Shown here in pieces: positions 6,760 to 16,408 of a DNA stretch of 64,000 nucleotides. The notes under the pieces are model-generated. The model was not told the DNA's origin, did no database searches, and saw only the letters and a program-made list of their open reading frames with translations. A program made the position numbers and the translations under genes. The stretch is from Streptomyces kurssanovii (GTDB taxonomy: Bacteria; Actinomycetota; Actinomycetes; Streptomycetales; Streptomycetaceae). The stretch lies in NCBI RefSeq assembly GCF_014649695.1, contig NZ_BMTN01000019.1:92920-156919 (forward strand), given 5' to 3'. Position 1 is the first letter of the stretch; every line of letters starts with the position of its first letter.

Positions 6760-9700
6760 GTGAGCAGCAGGCCATCCCGAGGCGCTGCTCGCCTCGCAGC
6801 CATACTCGACGCCCTTCCGGACGGGCTCGTGCTCGTCAATGCCAACGGCACGGTCGTCAACGCCAACACCATCGCCCTCGAGCTCTTCGAGACGCCGGGG
6901 ACCGCTCTGGTCGGACGCGGTCTCCTCGATCTGCTGCCCGAGTTCGACTCGCGGCTGATTCCCGGGTCGATGCGCCGGCCCGACTCCGCCGACCAGCGGG
7001 GGCGTACCAAGCCCACCCGCATGATCGCGCGGCGTACGGACGGCGGCGAGTTCCCTGTCGAGGTGACCAGCGCGAGCCTGGAGGACGGGCGCGAGGCGTA
7101 CGACTCCTTCAACGCGTACACCGGCGACGAGCTGCTGATGCTCGTCGTCCGCGATCTGTCCGGCACCGTCGACACCGAGGCGGAACTGGCGCGTTCGCAG
7201 CGGCAGACCGAGATGATCCTCCGGGCGGCCTCCGAGGGCGTCGTGGGCACCGACACCGACGGACGGGTCGTGCTGGTCAACCCGGCCGCCGCCCAGATCC
7301 TCGGGTTCCGCGCCAGCGACCTCGGCGGCCAGGAGCTGCACCCGCTGATCCTGCACTCGCGCGCGGACGGCGAGCCGTTCCCGTACGAGGAGTCACCGCT
7401 CGCCGACACCCTCAAGTCCGGGCGCAAGCACCGGGTGCGCGGCCAGGTGCTGTGGGCGAAGAACGGCTCCAAGGTCGCCGTCGACCTGACGACGGCGCCG
7501 GTACGCGACGGGGACCAGCTGGTCGGCGCGGTGATGACGTTCACCGACCGGCGGCCGTACGAGGAGCAGGCGGAGAAGCACGCCGCCGAGCTGGCGGAGA
7601 CGACGGAGCGGCTCACGGCGGAACTCGCCGCCACCACCGAGCGGTACGAGGCCGAGCTGGCGGAAAAGGTCGAGCGCTACGAGGCCGAGCTCGCGGACAA
7701 GGCCGACCGCTACACGGCCGAGCTGGAAGCCGGCTCCGAGCGGTACGCGGAGCTGACCGCCCGGCACGCGCAGCTGACCGCGGTGCTCGGGGAGTCGCTG
7801 CGCGGCCCGCTGGAGGAACTGCGCACCGAACTGGGCACGCTGGCGGCCGACCCGGCCGGGCAGCTGTGGCCGGAGGCGAACCAGATCCTGCACCACCTGG
7901 CCGCCGGCTACGCCCGGATGACGACGCTCGTCGACAGTGTCCTCGGCTACCAGCGGCTCGACACCGGCGCGGAACAGCTGACGAAGGCCAACGTCCTGCT
8001 CGACGCCGTCGTCGCGGCCGGCGTCGAGGGAGCGATCGAACTCATCGGTCCCGGACGCGCCCAGTTCGCGGTGCACGCGCCGCCGATAGAGGCGGAGGTC
8101 GACGGGGCACGGCTGGCCACGGCGCTCGCGCACCTGGTGGCGGACGTGGCGGGCGTCGACTCGACCGGCAAGGCCAAGCTGCCTCCCGGCGGCGGCTACG
8201 TCGACTCGACGGTCGTCGTCGCGGCCGCCCAGCGCGGTGACGTCGTACGGATCGAGGTGCGCGGGCCGTTCGCCGGGGGAGACCCGGTGCACGAGCCGAT
8301 CGTGCGCGGGATCGTACGGGCGCACGGCGGTGTGCTGCAGACGCACGAGGTGCCGGGGATGAGCGGCAGCGCGTACGTGCTCGAGGTACCGCTGGGCGAG
8401 GGCGCGGGAACGGTCGCCCCGCCCGCCCCTGCCGTGGCTCAGCTGCCCGCGCTGCCGGCGCAGCAGTCGTCCGAGCCGTCCGGGCCCGTCATGGCTTCGG
8501 CGAACACGACGACCGGGGGCGGCGGACGCCGACGGGCCCGGCGGGCCTCTACGGACGCTTTCCTGGAGAGCCCCGTGGCCATGGAGGACCCGGTGGCCGC
8601 GACGCAGCCGACCGGGCGGCGCCGGGCGACGCAGCCGGACGCCGAACTCATCCCCGCCCAGGACACAGGTGAGGGACCTGCCCGGAACAGCATCGAGGGC
8701 CCGGCCGAGGGCCAGGGCGGCAGCGGGGGCACCGGGCGGCGGCGCGGCCGCCCCAGCCCCGCCGAGAACGCGGCCGTGGCCGTGCGACCCTCGGAAGGCT
8801 CCGTGGTGACCGCCGCCGAAGGCGCGGGCGGACGTGCCGCGCTCGGGGAGACCGTGCCGCCGCAGGGGGTACCGGCCGACGCCCACGGCATGCAGGCGGT
8901 GCCCTCGGGGCGGCGCGCGCGGAGGGCCGTCGAGAGCGGCCTGCCCTCACCGGCGGGCGCCGAACAGACCCGGCAGGCGCCGCAGCCCAGCGGCCGGCGC
9001 GCCAGGCGGGCGCTGGCGGCGGCGCCGGCCGAGGCCGAGAGCGCGGCACCGCGGAGCGCGTTCGCACTGCCGCCGGCCGAAGCGGACCGGATCCCCGCCG
9101 GAGCGGTGAGGCCCGAGGGCCCCACGGCTGAACGGCACGACGCCGTGGCGGCGGCGCCGGACACCACGCACCACACACCTCCGCAGCAGCACCCGGCGCC
9201 GACAGGACGCAGGCGGGCCCGCAACGAGGGGCAGCCGACCCCGCAGCCGCAGACCCAGGTTCCCGGCGAGGTTCCGGCCGGGCCCACGGCGGCCGGTCAG
9301 GCCGTGTGGGGACAGGAAGCCGCCGCCCCCAGTGGTCCTGCCGACAGCCCTGCCGGCGGCAGCCCTTCCGCCGGCGGTCCTTCCGCCGGCAGTCCCTCCG
9401 CCGGCAGTCCCTCCGTCGGCGGCACGGACGGCATCGGCACGGACGGTGCCTCCGCCGCCGCCGAACCGCCCGCCGCAGCCGGGCACCCGTCGGCCGGCCA
9501 GGGCTTCGCCGCGCCCGTTCCGGTGTCCGACACCGGTTCCGTGTCACTGCCCCTGCCGCCCGCCGCACCGGCTCAGCCGCAGGACGAAGCGGCGCGGGAC
9601 CAGGAGGTGAACGCCCCGCAGGCCGGAGCGATGCCGCCTGCCCAGGCGCCTCGGCCAGCGGCCGCGCGGGTCGCCCAGCCCCTCCCGGAGGAGCAGCCGG

Positions 9701-10818
9701 TACCCGCCGACTCCACGCAGGGGCGTGCGTTCAGCGTGCGCACGCTGGGGCAGGGCGTGCCGTTCGCCCAGCACCTCACCCAGCAGCAGAACCAGACGCT
9801 CGGATCCGGCCGGCGCAGGAAGCTCGGCACTCGTCCCGACAGCGAGCAGCCCGACCTCGCCGCCCTGCCCCATCCCCAGCCCACCGCCGCACCCGTGCCC
9901 GCCCCCGTTCCCCCCGTCGTGCCGCAGACGGGGCCCCGGCTCCCCGCCGACCGCGCGGACAGCCGCTCCGAGGGGCGGTCCTACGCGATAGGGGCACCCG
10001 ACGAAGGCGCGGAGGGGCCCGAGCCGCTGGACGGGCCCGGAGGTGCGGTCGAGGTCGCCAACCAGCCGCAGCCGCAGCCCGTCGACGACGAACTGCCCCC
10101 GGAGCCGCTGGACAATCCCCGCCGGCTGCTGGTGTGGCCGGCACCCGACGTCTCCACCCAGCAGGCACTGAGCGACCGTGGCTACCGGCCCGTCGTCGTG
10201 CACTCGCGCGAGGAGGTCGACGCGCAGATCGCGGCGTTCCCGGCCGCCCTGTTCGTGGACCCCCTCACCGGGCCGATCACCCGGACCGCGCTGCAGTCGC
10301 TGCGCCAGGCCGCGGTGGCCGCCGAGGTTCCGGTGCTGGTGACGGCGGGTCTCGGGCAGGCGACGCGGGAGGCCGCGTACGGCGCCGATCCCGCCGTACT
10401 GCTCAAGGCACTGGCGCCCAGGGACAGCGAACAGCACCCGTCGCGGGTGCTGCTGATCGAGGAGCACGAGGAGATCGCCCTCGCTCTGACGTCCACGCTG
10501 GAACGGCGCGGCATGCAGGTGGCACGCGCCGGCGCGGACGCGGACGCCGTCACCCTCGCCACGCAGATGCGGCCGAACCTGGTGGTGATGGACCTGATGC
10601 AGGTGCGCCGCCGTCGTGCCGGGATCATCGACTGGCTGCGCGCGAACGGCCAGTTGAACCGCACCCCGCTGGTCGTCTACACCTCGGCCGGCCTCGACCC
10701 GGCAGAGCTGCCGCGGCTGTCCTCCGGGGAGACGGTGCTCTTCCTCGCGGAACGCTCGACGAGCAACGAGGTCCAGGCGCGCATCGTGGACCTGCTCGCG
10801 AAGATCGGCACCAACTGA
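6760..10818 (+). CDS. Very large PAS-PAS-coiled-coil protein with two C-terminal receiver-like domains
   Basis: A 1352-residue cytoplasmic signalling protein started by GTG, with GGGAGGA upstream. The order is: PAS domain about residues 10-130 (ILDALPDGLVLVNANG); a second PAS about 145-270 (ILRAASEGVVGTDTDG); a heptad-like coiled coil about 270-345; and a histidine-kinase-like region about 345-560. That region lacks the phospho-accepting His (SLRGPLEELR), and no clear N-box is seen. A long Pro/Ala-rich, probably disordered stretch (about 560-1100) carries repeated RRARR-type clusters. Two receiver-like domains end the protein; the second (RVLLIEEHEE, VVMDLM) keeps Asp1278 as a possible phosphorylation site. 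It probably senses through PAS and scaffolds rather than acting as a normal kinase. Its signal is unknown. Confidence 0.82.
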   Translation: MSSRPSRGAARLAAILDALPDGLVLVNANGTVVNANTIALELFETPGTALVGRGLLDLLPEFDSRLIPGSMRRPDSADQRGRTKPTRMIARRTDGGEFPVEVTSASLEDGREAYDSFNAYTGDELLMLVVRDLSGTVDTEAELARSQRQTEMILRAASEGVVGTDTDGRVVLVNPAAAQILGFRASDLGGQELHPLILHSRADGEPFPYEESPLADTLKSGRKHRVRGQVLWAKNGSKVAVDLTTAPVRDGDQLVGAVMTFTDRRPYEEQAEKHAAELAETTERLTAELAATTERYEAELAEKVERYEAELADKADRYTAELEAGSERYAELTARHAQLTAVLGESLRGPLEELRTELGTLAADPAGQLWPEANQILHHLAAGYARMTTLVDSVLGYQRLDTGAEQLTKANVLLDAVVAAGVEGAIELIGPGRAQFAVHAPPIEAEVDGARLATALAHLVADVAGVDSTGKAKLPPGGGYVDSTVVVAAAQRGDVVRIEVRGPFAGGDPVHEPIVRGIVRAHGGVLQTHEVPGMSGSAYVLEVPLGEGAGTVAPPAPAVAQLPALPAQQSSEPSGPVMASANTTTGGGGRRRARRASTDAFLESPVAMEDPVAATQPTGRRRATQPDAELIPAQDTGEGPARNSIEGPAEGQGGSGGTGRRRGRPSPAENAAVAVRPSEGSVVTAAEGAGGRAALGETVPPQGVPADAHGMQAVPSGRRARRAVESGLPSPAGAEQTRQAPQPSGRRARRALAAAPAEAESAAPRSAFALPPAEADRIPAGAVRPEGPTAERHDAVAAAPDTTHHTPPQQHPAPTGRRRARNEGQPTPQPQTQVPGEVPAGPTAAGQAVWGQEAAAPSGPADSPAGGSPSAGGPSAGSPSAGSPSVGGTDGIGTDGASAAAEPPAAAGHPSAGQGFAAPVPVSDTGSVSLPLPPAAPAQPQDEAARDQEVNAPQAGAMPPAQAPRPAAARVAQPLPEEQPVPADSTQGRAFSVRTLGQGVPFAQHLTQQQNQTLGSGRRRKLGTRPDSEQPDLAALPHPQPTAAPVPAPVPPVVPQTGPRLPADRADSRSEGRSYAIGAPDEGAEGPEPLDGPGGAVEVANQPQPQPVDDELPPEPLDNPRRLLVWPAPDVSTQQALSDRGYRPVVVHSREEVDAQIAAFPAALFVDPLTGPITRTALQSLRQAAVAAEVPVLVTAGLGQATREAAYGADPAVLLKALAPRDSEQHPSRVLLIEEHEEIALALTSTLERRGMQVARAGADADAVTLATQMRPNLVVMDLMQVRRRRAGIIDWLRANGQLNRTPLVVYTSAGLDPAELPRLSSGETVLFLAERSTSNEVQARIVDLLAKIGTN
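9346..9420 (+). repeat. 15-bp repeats encoding SPSAG units
   Basis: Five consecutive 15-bp units inside the PAS protein gene encode SPAGG, SPSAG, GPSAG, SPSAG and SPSVG. They sit in the disordered linker and are likely to vary in number between strains. Confidence 0.7.
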
Positions 10819-10824
10819 CGCGAA

Positions 10825-10852
10825 GGGGCCGGCGGTCCCGACCGCCGGCCCC
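10825..10852 (+). terminator. Terminator after the PAS/receiver gene
   Basis: A perfect 13-bp inverted repeat (GGGGCCGGCGGTC and complement) begins seven bases after the stop codon. It lies between convergent genes and could serve both. Confidence 0.7.
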
Positions 10853-10928
10853 ATCTGCTCCCGCTGCTGACCGTGCTCCCGGAGCGGCTGTGGTTCCGTG
10901 CCGTGAGCTCTGCGTCCTACTGCGTGTT

Positions 10929-12575
10929 CTACAGCTGCGTGACGTCGAGCTCGCCGTCCGCGAACTGCCTACGGATGACCTTCTTGTCGAACTTGCCCAC
11001 GCTCGTCTTCGGTACCGCGTGAACAACCGCCCAGCGCTCCGGGAGCTGCCACTTGGCGATCTTCCCGGCGAGGAACGTCTTGAGCGTCTCGTAGTCCGCG
11101 GTCGACCCCTCCTTCAGCACCACGGTCGCCAGCGGCCGCTCGCCCCACTTGTCGTCGGGCACGGCGACGACCGCCGCCTCCGCCACCTCGGGGTGTGCCA
11201 TGAGGGCGTTCTCGAGCTCGACGCTGGAGATCCACTCGCCGCCCGACTTGATGACGTCCTTGGCCCGGTCGGTCAGGGTCAGGAAGCCGTCGGGGCTGAT
11301 CACACCGACGTCGCCGGTCTTCAGCCAGCCGTCCTCGCTGAACTTGTCCTCGGGGCGGAAGTCCTCGCCGCCCGCACCGCCGTAGTACGCACCCGCGATC
11401 CAGGCTCCGCGCACCTCCAGCTCACCGGCCGACTCGCCGTCCCACGGCAGGATGTCGCCGCCGGGGCCGACCAGCCGCCCCTCGACGCCTGCCGGGAAGC
11501 GGCCCTGCGTGATGCGGTACGGCCACTCCTCCTCGGCCGTCAGACCGGCCGGCGGGTGGGCCATGGTGCCGAGCGGGGACGTCTCGGTCATGCCCCAGGC
11601 CTGACAGAGCCGCACGCCGAGCTTGTCGTACGCCTCCATGAGGGAGGGCGGGCAGGCTGCACCGCCGATGGTGACCTGCGTCATGGAGCTCAGGTCGCGG
11701 GGGTTCGCGGTCACCTCCGCGAGCAGGCCCTGCCAGATCGTCGGGACCGCCGCGGCGTGCTGGGGCTTCTCACGCTCGATCATCTCGGCCAGCGGGGCCG
11801 GCTGGAGGAAACGGTCCGGCATCAGCATGTTGATGCCGGTCATGAACGTGGCGTGCGGGAGTCCCCAGGCGTTCACATGGAACTGCGGGACGACCACCAG
11901 GGTGGTGTCCTTGTCGGTCAGGCCCATCGACTCGGCCATGTTGACCTGCATGGAGTGCAGGTAGATCGAACGGTGGGAGTAGACGACGCCCTTGGGGTCG
12001 CCCGTGGTGCCGGAGGTGTAACACATGGCGGCGGCGGCGCGCTCGTCCAGCTCGGGCCAGTCGTACGTGGTCGGGCGGCCGGCGATCAGCTCCTCGTACT
12101 CGTGGACCTGCGCCTCCGTGTCGGCGAGGAGGGACCGGTCGCCCGGGCCGGAGACGACGATGTGCTCGATCGTCGGCAGATGCGGCAGCAGCGGCGCCAG
12201 AAGCGGCAGGAGCGAACCGTTGACGATCACGGCGCGGTCCGCGGCGTGATTGACGATCCAGACCAGCTGCTCGGCGGGCAGCCGCAGGTTGAGCGTGTGG
12301 AGCACGGCGCCCATGGAGGGGATCGCGAAGTACGCCTCCACATGCTCGGCGTTGTTCCACATGAGGGTGGCGACTCTCTGGTCACCGTCTATGCCGAGCT
12401 CGTCGCGCAGGGCGTTGGCCAGCTGGGTGGCCCGGCGGCCTGCTTCCGCGAAACTGCGCCGCTGCGGCTCGGGCTCTCCGGTCCAGGTGGTGATCTGCGA
12501 TTTCCCGTGGATCGTCATCCCATGCTGGAGGATGCGGGTCACAGTCAGCGGTACGTCCTGCATGGTGCTCAGCAC
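10929..12575 (-). CDS. Long-chain fatty-acid-CoA ligase (acyl-CoA synthetase)
   Basis: A 548-residue adenylate-forming enzyme that activates a carboxylic acid with ATP and CoA. The AMP-binding P-loop is [20 protein letters not shown] near residue 180. Further family motifs are [10 protein letters not shown], the hinge region GWLKTGDVG, and a C-terminal catalytic-lysine context [10 protein letters not shown] start at GTG 12575, four bases after GGGAGGA; an ATG four codons further in is an alternative. The frame upstream of it is not coding. It is separated by about 250 bp from the sigma factor on the same strand, and the thiolase-like and MaoC/DUF35 genes beyond it make a catabolic role in acyl or sterol side-chain breakdown plausible. 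Confidence 0.92.
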   Translation of the reverse strand: MLSTMQDVPLTVTRILQHGMTIHGKSQITTWTGEPEPQRRSFAEAGRRATQLANALRDELGIDGDQRVATLMWNNAEHVEAYFAIPSMGAVLHTLNLRLPAEQLVWIVNHAADRAVIVNGSLLPLLAPLLPHLPTIEHIVVSGPGDRSLLADTEAQVHEYEELIAGRPTTYDWPELDERAAAAMCYTSGTTGDPKGVVYSHRSIYLHSMQVNMAESMGLTDKDTTLVVVPQFHVNAWGLPHATFMTGINMLMPDRFLQPAPLAEMIEREKPQHAAAVPTIWQGLLAEVTANPRDLSSMTQVTIGGAACPPSLMEAYDKLGVRLCQAWGMTETSPLGTMAHPPAGLTAEEEWPYRITQGRFPAGVEGRLVGPGGDILPWDGESAGELEVRGAWIAGAYYGGAGGEDFRPEDKFSEDGWLKTGDVGVISPDGFLTLTDRAKDVIKSGGEWISSVELENALMAHPEVAEAAVVAVPDDKWGERPLATVVLKEGSTADYETLKTFLAGKIAKWQLPERWAVVHAVPKTSVGKFDKKVIRRQFADGELDVTQL

Positions 12576-12827
12576 GGCGTCCTCCCGGTGGGCGCGTTGC
12601 GCTACGTGGCAGAAAAGGTGGGAAGATTCTGCGCACATACCACGCGGTATGTCACTACCCGGAGGTAATGAATCGTCGTACATCACCGCGCAGCACCGCA
12701 CAGCACCGCACACGAACCGGCCGAACGCGGGCGACCGGGATGCGGGAGGCACCCGGGCGACTGCCGACGCGTGCCGGATGGTGCGGCCGGGCAGGGGTCG
12801 TCGGAGACCGGTCGGCAGGGGCCGATC

Positions 12828-13382
12828 TCAGCGGACCGGTGACAGCTCCGGATCCTCGCGGAGCTTCCCCAGCGCCCGGGACACGGCGCTCTTGACCGTA
12901 CCGATCGACACCCCGAGCACCTCCGCCGTCTGGGCCTCGCTCAGATCCTCGTAGTAGCGGAGCACGACCATCGCTCGCTGGCGGTCCGGCAGCTTCATCA
13001 CCGCGCGCCACATCGCGTCGTGCAGCACCTGCTGCTCGGCCGGGTCGGTGGGCGGAACCGTTGCCGGCTCGGGCAGCTCGTCGCAGACGAACTCGTCCAC
13101 CTTGCGCTTGCGCCACTGCGACGTCCGCGTGTTCAGCAGTGCCCGGCGGACGTAGCCGTCGAGCGCCCGGTGGTCCTCGATCCGCTCCCAGGCGACATAC
13201 GTCTTGGTCAGCGCCGTCTGCAGCAGATCCTCCGCGTCGCTCACGTTCGACGTCAGCGAACGGGCGGTGCGCAGCAGCACGGGTCCCCGCGCCTGGACGT
13301 ACGACGAGAAGGAGGCGTAGGGCGTGTACGACGGCATCGGCGCGGCGGCCTTGGAAGCGCTCGTACAGACTGGCGTGGTCAT
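12828..13382 (-). CDS. ECF RNA polymerase sigma factor, SigE family
   Basis: A 184-residue alternative sigma factor of the Streptomyces SigE-like ECF group. Region 2 spans about residues 22-85 (SDAEDLLQTALTKTYVAWERI). Region 4 spans about 120-175, with the helix-turn-helix TAEVLGVSIGTVKSAVSRAL. The N-terminal VQARGPVLLRTARSL fits the subfamily. The ATG at 13382 has only a weak upstream site, and an ATG 16 codons further in (MPSYTP) could also serve. No anti-sigma gene adjoins it in an operon, which is usual for this subfamily. Its regulon is unknown; the neighbouring acyl-CoA and thiolase-like genes are possible targets. Confidence 0.92.
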   Translation of the reverse strand: MTTPVCTSASKAAAPMPSYTPYASFSSYVQARGPVLLRTARSLTSNVSDAEDLLQTALTKTYVAWERIEDHRALDGYVRRALLNTRTSQWRKRKVDEFVCDELPEPATVPPTDPAEQQVLHDAMWRAVMKLPDRQRAMVVLRYYEDLSEAQTAEVLGVSIGTVKSAVSRALGKLREDPELSPVR

Positions 13383-13505
13383 GGCTCAACGCTAGGAGCG
13401 CACCCCGCCGTCGCGGATCGGCCCCAGGTCCCGAAGCGTTGTCCCCCTCAGGTTGTAGGGGCGCCGCGGGCTCCACCTCCTGAAGGTGGAGGACACCCTC
13501 AGGGG

Positions 13506-14675
13506 CTACTCACCGTCGGCCCCGAGAACCAGCCCTGAGGTGGGCACGCCCGTGCCCGCGGTGACCAGGGCCCTGGCCGCTCCGGGTATCTGGTTCACCG
13601 CCGTGCCGCGAATCTGTCTGACCGCCTCGGCGATGCCGTTCATCCCGTGCAGATACGCCTCTCCCAGCTGCCCTCCATGAGTGTTGAGCGGCAGGACGTC
13701 CGACGCCACGAACGCGGCGCCCTCCCCTGGCTTGCAGAAGCCGAACTCCTCGAGCTGCATGAGCACGAACGGCGTGAAGTGGTCGTAGACGATCCCCACG
13801 TCGATGTCTTTCGGGGCGAGCCCCGAGGTCCGCCACAACTGCCGGGCGACGACTCCCATCTCGGGGAGGCCGGTGAGGTCGTCGCGGTAGAAGCTGGTCA
13901 TCTGCTCCTGCGCCCTGCCCGCTCCCTGGGCGGCGGCGAGGATCACGGCGGGCGGCCGCCGCAGGTCGCGTGCCCGCTCGACACCGGTGACGACGACCGC
14001 CTGGCCGCCGTCGGTCTCCTGGCAGCAGTCCAGCAGCCGCAGCGGCTCGACCGTCCAGCGGGAGGCGGCGTGATCCTCCAGGGTGATGGGGCGGCCGTAG
14101 AAGTACGCGGCGGGGTTGGTGGCCGCGTGACGTCGCCCGGTGACTGCGACATGGCCGAACGCCTCCGGCGACAGTCCGTAGGCGTACAGGTAGCGCTGGG
14201 CGGCCATAGCCACCCACGATGCGGGCGTGAGCAGCCCGAACGGGAGATTCCAGCCGAGCGCGGCGCCTTCCGCGGACGGCTCCCTGTGCTGAACACCGGA
14301 ACCGAAGCGCCGCCCGGACCGCTCGTTGAAGGCCCGGTAGCAGACGACGACCTCCGCGATGCCCGCGGCGACCGCCAGTGCCGCCTGCTGCACGGTCGCA
14401 CAGGCCGCGCCGCCGCCGTAATGGACGCGCGAGAAGAACGACAGCTCTCCGATGCCGGCGGCCTGCGCGACCGTGATCTCTGGGTTGGTGTCCATCGTGA
14501 AAGTCACCATGCCGTCGACGTCCGCGGGGGAGAGGCCCGCGTCGTCCAGCGCGGCACGCACGGCCTCGGCGGCGAGCCTCAGCTCGCTGCGGCCGGAGTT
14601 CTTCGAGAACTCGGTCGCCCCGATACCGACGACGGCCGCCCTCCCGCCGAGGGCGTCCTTCTCACGGATGCTCAT
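13506..14675 (-). CDS. Thiolase-like lipid-transfer protein (Ltp2-type retro-aldolase candidate)
   Basis: A 389-residue thiolase-superfamily protein of the SCP-x/lipid-transfer class (AAVVGIGATEFSKNSGR at the N-terminus, VHYGGGAACATVQQAA where the thiolase nucleophile region lies, and LNTHGGQLGEAYLHGMNG near the C-terminus). In this class the nucleophilic Cys of true thiolases is often not used. Members such as Ltp2 form a complex with DUF35 proteins and cleave carbon-carbon bonds of sterol side chains by retro-aldol reaction. Its ATG overlaps the stop of the upstream MaoC/DUF35 gene in ATGA, so the two are translationally coupled, and that partner carries the DUF35 domain expected for such a complex. 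The substrate is inferred, not shown. Confidence 0.85.
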   Translation of the reverse strand: MSIREKDALGGRAAVVGIGATEFSKNSGRSELRLAAEAVRAALDDAGLSPADVDGMVTFTMDTNPEITVAQAAGIGELSFFSRVHYGGGAACATVQQAALAVAAGIAEVVVCYRAFNERSGRRFGSGVQHREPSAEGAALGWNLPFGLLTPASWVAMAAQRYLYAYGLSPEAFGHVAVTGRRHAATNPAAYFYGRPITLEDHAASRWTVEPLRLLDCCQETDGGQAVVVTGVERARDLRRPPAVILAAAQGAGRAQEQMTSFYRDDLTGLPEMGVVARQLWRTSGLAPKDIDVGIVYDHFTPFVLMQLEEFGFCKPGEGAAFVASDVLPLNTHGGQLGEAYLHGMNGIAEAVRQIRGTAVNQIPGAARALVTAGTGVPTSGLVLGADGE

Positions 14676-16069
14676 ACGGCGGCCTCCGGAATCGTCACCG
14701 TCACCGTGCCGGTGACGTGATTGCCGAGGCTGTTGGCGCCGACGACCCGCACCTCGGCGGTCGTTCCCTCCAGCACGCCGATCGTGCCGCTCAGCACCAT
14801 CGTGTCTCCCGGGTGGTTGGGGGCGCCGAGCCGTATGGACACCTTGCGCAGGACGGCGTGTGCCCCGAAGAAGTCGGTGATGTACCGACCGACCAGACCG
14901 TTGGTCGTCAGGATGTTCATGAAGATGTCCGGCGACCCCTTCTCCTTGGCGATCTCCGCGTCGTGGTGCACATCCTGGAAGTCGCGTGAGGCGATGGCTC
15001 CCGCGACGATCAACGTGCGCGTGACGGGGACGGCCAGCGAAGGCAGGGCCGCTCCGACGCGCAGGGCGGAGGACGGATCCGGGCGGAGGTCATGGCCGGG
15101 GGCCGGATCGGGGCCGGCGACCGGGCCAGGTGCTCTGTCCGGAGCCCCGTCGGGCTTCGAGAAGTCCGTGTCGGCCGACGCGCCTGACACTCCCCGGAAC
15201 ACGGGAAGCTCGTACTCCCCGCCCACACCGAGGAATTCGAGCTCGACCGGCATACCGATGCGCACCTTGTCGGGCGGCACACCCACGATGTTGCTGACCA
15301 TCCGCACACCCTCGGCCAGTTCGATCAGCCCCACCGCGAACGGCGGGTCGAACGCCGGGAACGGCGGGTGATGCATGACCACATACGAGAAGACGCTTCC
15401 CGAGCCGCTCGCCTCCAGGGTGTCCCATTGAGGCGAACCACAGGCTCCGCATCCCGGCAGCCAGGGAAACCGTGGCTCCCCGCATCCGCCGCAGCGCTGA
15501 ATGAGCAGTCGGCGCTGGGCCACGCCCTCCCAGAAACCGGCGTTGTCCCTGTTGATCACCGGACGCGGCCGGCCGTCCTTCGGTTTCCGGATCCTGGGTG
15601 CGTACTTCAGGACCCGGAAGCGGTGCCTCCCTGCCGGCTCCCCACCTGCCCGCACGTCCATCCGCGTGGTGATGAAGTAGCCGGTCCCGAGCTTGGTCGT
15701 CTTGCGCTCCGACACGGACTCGATCACCGAGTCGAAGGTGATCCGGTCGCCCGGACATAACGGCCGGAGATACTCCTGCTCGCAGTCCGTCGCCACCACC
15801 GAGGTGCACCCGGCCTCGTCGAGCAGCCCGAACAGTTCATCCTGCGCCACACTGCGGCCGGCGTGACCCGACAGACCGCCCATCGTCCATGCCTGGAGCA
15901 TGGTCGGCGGAGCGACGGCGCCCGGCCCGGCATAGGCGGGGTGCGTGTCCCCCATCGCCTCGCACCAGTGCCTGATCATCGGCTCGTTGACCAGGTCCTT
16001 GCCCACGCCGGAGAGTGTGGTGCCCCGCCCCTCGTACGTCCTCAGTCGTGCGTACAGACCGTCGGTCAC
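14672..16069 (-). CDS. MaoC-DUF35-MaoC fusion (ChsH2-ChsH1-like enoyl-CoA hydratase / DUF35 protein)
   Basis: A 465-residue protein with three parts. Residues 1-170 are an N-terminal hot-dog domain (DLVNEPMIRHWCEAMGDTHP, VAPPTMLQAWTM). Residues about 195-310 are a DUF35 unit with a zinc ribbon (CGGCGEPRFPWLPGCGACG) and OB-fold. After a Pro-rich linker, residues about 345-465 are a second MaoC hot-dog domain with the hydratase motif RDFQDVHHD. In mycobacterial cholesterol degradation these are separate proteins: ChsH2 (hot-dog plus DUF35) and ChsH1 (hydratase). Here they are fused in that order. GTG 16069 follows a purine-rich GGGGGAGAG, with short spacing. The gene overlaps the Ltp2-like gene by four bases. 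Confidence 0.88.
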   Translation of the reverse strand: MTDGLYARLRTYEGRGTTLSGVGKDLVNEPMIRHWCEAMGDTHPAYAGPGAVAPPTMLQAWTMGGLSGHAGRSVAQDELFGLLDEAGCTSVVATDCEQEYLRPLCPGDRITFDSVIESVSERKTTKLGTGYFITTRMDVRAGGEPAGRHRFRVLKYAPRIRKPKDGRPRPVINRDNAGFWEGVAQRRLLIQRCGGCGEPRFPWLPGCGACGSPQWDTLEASGSGSVFSYVVMHHPPFPAFDPPFAVGLIELAEGVRMVSNIVGVPPDKVRIGMPVELEFLGVGGEYELPVFRGVSGASADTDFSKPDGAPDRAPGPVAGPDPAPGHDLRPDPSSALRVGAALPSLAVPVTRTLIVAGAIASRDFQDVHHDAEIAKEKGSPDIFMNILTTNGLVGRYITDFFGAHAVLRKVSIRLGAPNHPGDTMVLSGTIGVLEGTTAEVRVVGANSLGNHVTGTVTVTIPEAAV

Positions 16070-16334
16070 CTCTCCCCCTTCTTCTTCATGCGCGTCGCAT
16101 CGCACGCCACGGTCTCCGCTGCAGTCACTCACCCTTCCCCCCGAGGTGGTGATCCGCGCGGCCTCCGATGGCCCCTGCCTCCTTAGGCTCCGCCGGGCTT
16201 TCGCATATACGTGAACCACTGATTCTGAATCTGACTGTCCGTCAGCTTTTCGCCTCTGTCAAGGTCATGCGGCCGGACGGCCCGGACGACGCCCCCACGC
16301 CCGCGGGCCGCCACGCCCCACCTTGAGCCCATCC

Positions 16335-16364
16335 GGGCGACGGCGCCCCCAAGCGCCGTCGCCC
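16335..16364 (-). terminator. Terminator of the small secreted protein gene
   Basis: A perfect 12-bp stem (GGGCGACGGCGC and complement) with a 6-nt loop lies about 45 bp beyond the stop of the gene on the minus strand. The stretch from 16070 to 16408 holds this hairpin and the upstream region of the MaoC/DUF35 operon; I see no gene there. Confidence 0.65.
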
Positions 16365-16408
16365 AGACCGTCGTCGTCCCCCAGCTCACGTTCCCCTCGG
16401 GCCGGCCG

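Noticed and set aside
9306-12668. 1120-codon plus-strand frame over the PAS gene and CoA ligase
   Set aside because: It has the low-complexity composition of an off-frame reading and contains no recognisable domain.
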